In this document: piece after piece, positions 34,440-41,021 of the stretch
Numbering within the stretch: position 1 is the first letter of the stretch
How the letters are laid out: every line of letters starts with the position of its first letter
Assembly (NCBI GenBank): GCA_902554035.1
Contig: CACDMX010000007.1
Location: 1-41,021, forward strand
Reading direction: 5' to 3'
Origin: an uncultured Pelagibacteraceae bacterium
GTDB taxonomy: Bacteria > Pseudomonadota > Alphaproteobacteria > Pelagibacterales > Pelagibacteraceae
DNA length: 41,021 bases
Made by a program: the position numbers and the translations under genes
The notes under the pieces: model-generated
Database searches by the model: none
What the model was told of the DNA's origin: nothing
The model's input: only the letters and a program-made list of their open reading frames with translations

Positions 34440-36023
34440 CTATATTCCTCTTACTTTTTGTTCATAGTTTTGCTCCCGGGTTTGGCCTGGAGCAGTTTTG
34501 TCTCTTTTTATAATCATCTTATTTAAAGCGTTAATATATGCATTTGCGGATGCAACTAATGTATCAGTATCTGCTGCCTGACCAACTGTTGTTTTGCCAT
34601 TTTCCTCAATTCGGACACTTACAGTTGCCTGTGCGTCTGTGCCTTCTGTAACTGCGTGAACTTGATACAGTTGAAGCTTAACTTCATGTGGATATAATTT
34701 TTTAATACACTTAAATATCGCATCAACAGGTCCATCTCCCATTTCAGTGGCATCTTTTACTTCGCCATAAACATCTAAAATCATTTCGGCTTTTTGAGGT
34801 TCCCCAGTTCCAGCATAAACTTTTAGTGACTTCAAATTTATAGCATTGACCTTATTATCTATAATTAAACTATCATCTACTAAGGCAATAATGTCTTCAT
34901 CATAAACATGCTTCTTTTTATCAGCTAAAATTTTAAATTTTCCAAATGCGTTTTCTACAACATCGTCTGTAACTTCTTTATAGCCAAGGCTAGTAAGTTT
35001 ATCTTTAAATGCATGCCGTCCAGAATGTTTTCCCATTACAAGCGATGTTTGTTTAACTCCAACACTTTCAGGAGTCATAATCTCATAAGTTTGTCTATTT
35101 TTTAACATTCCATCTTGATGAATTCCAGATTCGTGCGCAAAAGCATTTTTCCCAACTATTGCTTTATTATATTGCACAGGAAAACCTGTAGCATTTGAAA
35201 CTATCTTTGATGCCTTGCTCAATAGTGTTGTATTAATTCCGGTTTCATATGGCATTAAGTCAGGTCTAGTTTTCATTGCCATGACTACTTCTTCTAAAGC
35301 TGCATTTCCGGCTCTTTCCCCAATACCATTTATTGTACATTCTATTTGCCTAGCTCCAGCTTGAACTCCAGCTAATGAATTTGCAACTGCTAAACCTAAG
35401 TCATTGTGACAATGAGTTGATAAAATTGCCTTGTCTATGTTTGGAACTTTATTTAATAATGTTTGGATTATTTTTGTAAATTCTGATGGGACAGTATATC
35501 CAACTGTATCAGGAATATTTATAGTTTTTGCACCACACTTGATTGCTAACTCAACAGTTTTACACATATAATCCATATCAGTTCTAGTTCCGTCTTCACA
35601 TGACCATTCAACATCATCTGTAAATTTTCTTGCATAAGTGACATGTTCTTTGATTGCTTCATAAACCTCCTCTGGAGATTTATTTAGTTTGTGTTTCATA
35701 TGGAGTGGACTTGTTGATATAAAAGTATGGATCCTAAATCTCGGGGCATGTTTAAGTGCCTCGTAACATCTATCTATATCCTTTTTAGAGTGTCTTGATA
35801 AACCTGCAGGTATAGATTTTTTTAAAATTTTACTTACCTCGGTTACAGCTTCGAAGTCACCAGGTGAGGCTATTGGGAAGCCAGCTTCAATTATATCGAC
35901 TCCCAAATCATCAAAGACTCTAGCAATTTGAATTTTTTCTTCCAAACTCATGGATGCTCCAGGTGATTGCTCACCATCTCGCATCGTTGTATCAAATATA
36001 TAAACTCTATTTTTGTCTGACAT
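34440..36023 (-). CDS. leuA: 2-isopropylmalate synthase
   Basis: From ATG 36023 the protein has 527 residues, a normal LeuA length. The first motif is FDTTMRDGEQSPG (catalytic Arg and metal Asp), then STHCHNDLGLAVAN (metal His pair) and NGIGERAGNAALEE. The C-terminal third (from about 400) is the leucine-sensing regulatory domain (GDGPVDAIFKCI). It makes 2-isopropylmalate from acetyl-CoA and 2-oxoisovalerate, the first step to leucine. A longer frame from a TTG at 36074 is rejected. It follows ilvC and abuts mreB. Confidence 0.97.
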   Translation of the reverse strand: MSDKNRVYIFDTTMRDGEQSPGASMSLEEKIQIARVFDDLGVDIIEAGFPIASPGDFEAVTEVSKILKKSIPAGLSRHSKKDIDRCYEALKHAPRFRIHTFISTSPLHMKHKLNKSPEEVYEAIKEHVTYARKFTDDVEWSCEDGTRTDMDYMCKTVELAIKCGAKTINIPDTVGYTVPSEFTKIIQTLLNKVPNIDKAILSTHCHNDLGLAVANSLAGVQAGARQIECTINGIGERAGNAALEEVVMAMKTRPDLMPYETGINTTLLSKASKIVSNATGFPVQYNKAIVGKNAFAHESGIHQDGMLKNRQTYEIMTPESVGVKQTSLVMGKHSGRHAFKDKLTSLGYKEVTDDVVENAFGKFKILADKKKHVYDEDIIALVDDSLIIDNKVNAINLKSLKVYAGTGEPQKAEMILDVYGEVKDATEMGDGPVDAIFKCIKKLYPHEVKLQLYQVHAVTEGTDAQATVSVRIEENGKTTVGQAADTDTLVASANAYINALNKMIIKRDKTAPGQTREQNYEQKVRGI

Positions 36024-36046
36024 TTTAAAAAATTTACAGCATACGC

Positions 36047-36074
36047 AATATACTATCTCTCGCGCAGATTGCAA
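36047..36074 (-). promoter_or_regulatory. Possible promoter upstream of leuA
   Basis: In the 92-bp gap between ilvC and leuA, TTGCAA (36074-36069) and TATATT (36052-36047) are 16 bp apart on the minus strand. It would place a start about 17 bp before leuA. Just upstream, an imperfect dyad (AATCTT near 36110, AAGATT near 36087) might weaken read-through from ilvC. Evidence is modest. Confidence 0.35.
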
Positions 36075-36115
36075 AATAAATTGGTAATCTTAATATAAAA
36101 AATTAAAAGATTGCC

Positions 36116-37699
<1,584 letters not shown>

Positions 37700-37700
<1 letters not shown>

Positions 37701-39466
37701 TAAACTAAAGTTTTACCCTTTCCTGTAATTTTTTTTTCTTTTTGGTCGTTAGGTCCAAGTAACATTTCGTTATGAGGTTTTCCTGAAGGTATCATTGGAA
37801 AACAATTTTCAACTTTATCAACTCTACAGTCAAATATTACTGGTCTATCAGTATTAAGCATTTCAATAATTTTATCATCAAGCTCTTCAGGTGTGGTAGC
37901 TCTTATTCCTACACACCCATAAGCTTCTGCTAATTTGACAAAATCAGGTAATGCAGCAGTATAACTTTCGGAATAATTTTTATCATGCAATAATTCTTGC
38001 CACTGACGAACCATGCCCATGTATTCATTGTTTAAAATAAAGATTTTAATTGGTAAACTATATTGAACAGCCGTAGACATTTCTTGCATTGTCATCAAAA
38101 CTGAAGCTTCTCCAGCAATGTCAATCACTAATTTATTTGGATGAGCAACTTGTACGCCAACTGCAGCAGGTAAACCATATCCCATTGTACCCAGGCCTCC
38201 AGATGTCATCCATCTATTTGGTTTATTAAATTTATAATGTTGGGCAGCCCACATTTGATGTTGACCAACTTCAGTCGTAATATAAGTGTCTTTATCCTTT
38301 GTTAATTCATATAATCTTTGTACTGCATATTGTGGTTTAATTGTTTCAGTGCTATTTTCATAATTTAATGAATTTATAGATCGCCACTCTGCAATTTTTT
38401 CCCACCATTTAGAAATTTTTTGTTTATTAGACTTAGTAAAATTTGGTTTTGTTTTTTTTATCATTTTTAGTGTTGAGCTTAATACATCTGAAACATCTCC
38501 AACAATTGGTAAATCAACTTTAACATTTTTATTAATTGATGACGGATCAATATCTATATGAACTTTTTTCGATTTTGGAGAAAACTCATCTAATTTTCCA
38601 GTAATTCTATCATCAAATCTAGCTCCTACATTAATCATTAAATCACAATCATGCATTGCATTATTAGCTTCATAAGTTCCATGCATGCCTAACATTCCTA
38701 TGAACTGATTATCATCGGCAGGAAAGGCACCGAGCCCTTGAAGAGTGGATGTTATTGGAAATCCCGTAGCTGAAACCAATTCTCTTAGCAGGTCACTTGC
38801 TTTGGGTCCAGAATTAATAACGCCTCCTCCGGTATAAAAAATTGGTTTGGATGAATTATTCATTAATTCTACAAGCTTATCAATCTCTGGCTGTTTAAAA
38901 TGATTTTGAACTTTACCATTTAATTTTTTTTGTTTTTTATATTTGTTGTAAGTTGTTTTTTGAAACTGTATATCTTTTGGAATATCAATAAGAACTGGGC
39001 CTGGTCTACCTGTCGTTGCAACTTCAAACGCTCTATGTATTACTTTTGCTAAATCCTTTACATCTTTTACTAGCCAATTATGTTTTGTACATGGACGAGT
39101 TATACCAGTAGTATCACATTCTTGAAAAGCATCTGTTCCTATCAAATGTGTTGGTACCTGACCTGATATACAAACAATTGGAACTGAGTCCATATACGCA
39201 TCAGTTAAAGCAGTTACTATATTCGTCGCTCCAGGTCCTGAAGTAACTAAAGCTACTCCTGGCTTGCCTGATGATCTTGCATATCCTTCTGCTGCATGTC
39301 CTGCCCCTTGTTCATGTCTGACCAGAAAATGCTTAATTGATGAAAAGTTTTTTAGCTCATCATATATTGGCAGCACTGCCCCACCTGGATACCCAAAAAT
39401 TACATTAACGTTTTGATCTTCTAAACATTTAAAAACAATTTCTGCGCCTGAATATAATTTTGACAT
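37700..39466 (-). CDS. ilvB: Acetolactate synthase large (catalytic) subunit
   Basis: This is a 588-residue ThDP enzyme with three domains. The catalytic Glu52 lies in RHEQGAGHAAEGYA. PGPVLIDIPKDIQFQ, DDRITGKLDEF and the C-terminal region AALPDFVKLAEAYGCVG are family hallmarks. The ThDP/Mg motif, usually GDG/GDA, reads GEA (Glu453) here, with the distal Asn at 479-480 intact; this Asp-to-Glu change is unusual. It joins two pyruvates, or pyruvate and 2-oxobutyrate. It is first of the ilvB-ilvN-ilvC-leuA run. The 49-bp gap upstream shows no leader peptide or attenuator. Confidence 0.96.
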
Positions 39467-39515
39467 TTGATCAATCTACTTGAAATTGTATTAATAGGTC
39501 AAGTTTTAGAGCTAA

Positions 39516-41021
39516 TTATTCTGATAAAAATTTTTGAACCTCAGAAAAATGAACTGCAAAATTCATGCCCTCTGAAGAATCTTTGTTTAAACCTTGAGTA
39601 TTTACACCAACCACTTTATCCTTAAAAAAGAGTGGTCCACCTGAGTTACCTTTGTTTATTGCGGCATCAGTCTGAATGAATAACACATTATTATTATCGG
39701 TTACCGAATAGGTGCTGTTCCACATCCTTATTGCGCTAATTGAACCTTTTGTTATTGAAAACTTGAAACCTTTTGGATGACCTAGCGCTTCAACATTAGC
39801 TCCTTGCTTAAGTTGGCCAGAGTGGAAAGATACTGGTTTTCCTTTCATGTTTGTTTTCAATAAAGCTAAATCTCTTTTCAGGTCAGTTTTTAAAATAACA
39901 GCCGAGGATCTTTTTTTATTTTGATTAATTATTGATATGTTAGTTGCTCCTTCAATTACATGATAATTTGTTAATACCTCATCTTTACTTATAAAGAATC
40001 CAGATCCTAATCCACTTTTAGTTTTAATAAGAACTACACTATTGAATCGTTCATCTTTAATTTCATATGAGGAATTTGATAGAGATGAAAATTTCTTTTT
40101 TTTAGTCTTCTTTTTTTTATCTGATCCAAAAAGTTTTTTCCAAAATGATTTTTCTTTGTCTTGTTCATAGTTTAAAAGTGCATAAACGTCTTTTAATCCA
40201 TCTAATTGACTTCTTTCTGAATTTTCTAACTTAACTAAAAATTTATCAATACTAACTTCATTTAATTTTTGGCTTTCCCAATTTCTTACATTATCCATAG
40301 TATCATATTTATTAGTCAATTCTTGATATCTTTTATCTTGTGGCTGTATATTGTAAGCTACATTAAAATTTTTTTCCTCTTTGAATGAAATGTTGCTTGT
40401 GTAAAAAGTCTTATTTTTATATTGAATCACTTCATAATGTGCTTTTTTTTCTGATTTCACATTTACAACGTCATAATTATATGGGCTAAAGATTTCCTTG
40501 TCTAAGTACATTGGTGTAGTGGAATATTCAGAAATTAAATCTGTAAGCTTATTTTGTAAATTAACGTATTTGTTATGGTAAGAAATTGATCCAGCAGTAT
40601 TAGCAAATGCTCCTAAAACATCCAACCAACCATAACCTGTACTTTGTTGAGTTGAAAGATTGTACTCATATATTTCTGCCTCACGTTTTGCCATTAAAGA
40701 TTTTTGTTCTGTATCTCTTATTTCCATTTCAAGTCTACGATAATCGGGATTTGGAATTTGTTGTATTCCTGAAACAACTCTCGAGGTCATCTTATTTTGT
40801 GAAGCATTATTTGAAAAAGACTCAAAATCTTTTGGAATTATTAATACTAAATTTATATTTTCGTTTATTAATTTTTTTAAACTTTGTTTATTTAATTCTT
40901 CTAGAATTGAAACTTCACCAGTTAAGTTAGGAACTAAATTATTGTTTACTATTTTTTTATTATATAGTGCAACTTTTAAATTTTCATTAATGATAATTGG
41001 CTCATCTGAATTCGATTTTAT
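39516..41021 (-). CDS. Trypsin-like serine protease, 5' end beyond the right edge
   Basis: The frame is open through the right edge (502 codons seen), so the ATG at 40790 is internal and not the start. The N-terminal 330 or so visible residues are charged, partly coiled and not recognised, ending in a lysine cluster (KKKKTKKKKF). The last 170 residues are an HtrA-type protease domain with TNYHVIEG (His), KRDLALLK (Asp) and NKGNSGGPL (Ser nucleophile), all intact. No PDZ domain follows: it ends at the protease domain. The missing N-terminus hides any signal peptide. It is upstream of ilvB on the same strand; a functional link is not evident. Confidence 0.85.
   Translation of the reverse strand: MKSNSDEPIIINENLKVALYNKKIVNNNLVPNLTGEVSILEELNKQSLKKLINENINLVLIIPKDFESFSNNASQNKMTSRVVSGIQQIPNPDYRRLEMEIRDTEQKSLMAKREAEIYEYNLSTQQSTGYGWLDVLGAFANTAGSISYHNKYVNLQNKLTDLISEYSTTPMYLDKEIFSPYNYDVVNVKSEKKAHYEVIQYKNKTFYTSNISFKEEKNFNVAYNIQPQDKRYQELTNKYDTMDNVRNWESQKLNEVSIDKFLVKLENSERSQLDGLKDVYALLNYEQDKEKSFWKKLFGSDKKKKTKKKKFSSLSNSSYEIKDERFNSVVLIKTKSGLGSGFFISKDEVLTNYHVIEGATNISIINQNKKRSSAVILKTDLKRDLALLKTNMKGKPVSFHSGQLKQGANVEALGHPKGFKFSITKGSISAIRMWNSTYSVTDNNNVLFIQTDAAINKGNSGGPLFFKDKVVGVNTQGLNKDSSEGMNFAVHFSEVQKFLSE

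Noticed and set aside
36024..36074. Longer leuA from an upstream TTG
   Set aside because: The extra residues are not LeuA-like and cover a likely promoter; homologues start just before the FDTTMRDGEQ motif.
40788..40790. ATG at 40790 as the start of the protease
   Set aside because: The frame stays open for 77 more codons to the window edge with coding-like sequence, so the gene is truncated there.

Overview
This window is AT-rich, densely packed bacterial DNA with many overlapping or abutting genes. It uses TGA as a stop (at pilV), so the standard bacterial code applies. The gene set is Gram-negative: secretin, outer-membrane barrel, PilY1, MreBCD and RodA. The small intergenic gaps, the lysine- and AT-rich coding and the alphaproteobacterial look of the Ilv/Leu proteins suggest a streamlined marine alphaproteobacterium of SAR11/Pelagibacterales type. 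That placement comes from family resemblance only and is not proven here.

Layout. (1) Positions 1-3907, minus strand: a secreted FecR-domain protein cut by the left edge, a TPR plus beta-barrel outer-membrane protein, and two type IV pilins. (2) 4079-4791, plus strand: a STAS anti-anti-sigma-like protein and an RsbW-like kinase, overlapping by one base. (3) 4788-12990, minus strand: the core type IV pilus operon, read pilMN (one fused gene), pilO, pilP, pilQ, pilB, pilC. Upstream of it (12991-13494) is a 504-bp regulatory region with eight copies of an 11-bp motif, mostly set 21-22 bp apart, and a good sigma70-like promoter. (4) 13495-16825: a UMF1-type MFS transporter, a winged-helix regulator with a probable autoregulated promoter, and a divergent sulfatase/LTA-synthase-like membrane protein. 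(5) 16832-19243: a GAF plus PP2C phosphatase that could complete an RsbU/V/W partner switch with the STAS/kinase pair, then prepilin peptidase PilD and a small membrane protein. (6) 19244-28829, minus strand: pilT, fimT/gspH, pilV, pilW, pilX, an unknown secreted protein and pilY1. (7) 28946-39466, minus strand: ilvB, ilvN, ilvC, leuA, mreB, mreC, mreD, mrdA and rodA, which may be read as one long run. (8) 39516-41021: a trypsin-like serine protease cut by the right edge.

How it fits together. Nearly all parts of a retractable type IV pilus are present: two pilins, minor pilins with a PilY1 tip adhesin, peptidase, PilB and PilT motors, PilC platform, PilM-N-O-P alignment complex and PilQ secretin. 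It carries an unusual amount of regulation: a motif array, a local DNA-binding regulator whose palindromic site recurs upstream of the pil operon, and a partner-switching module. The cell-shape genes and branched-chain amino acid genes fill the rest. No tRNA, rRNA, CRISPR array, insertion sequence or sigma factor gene was seen.
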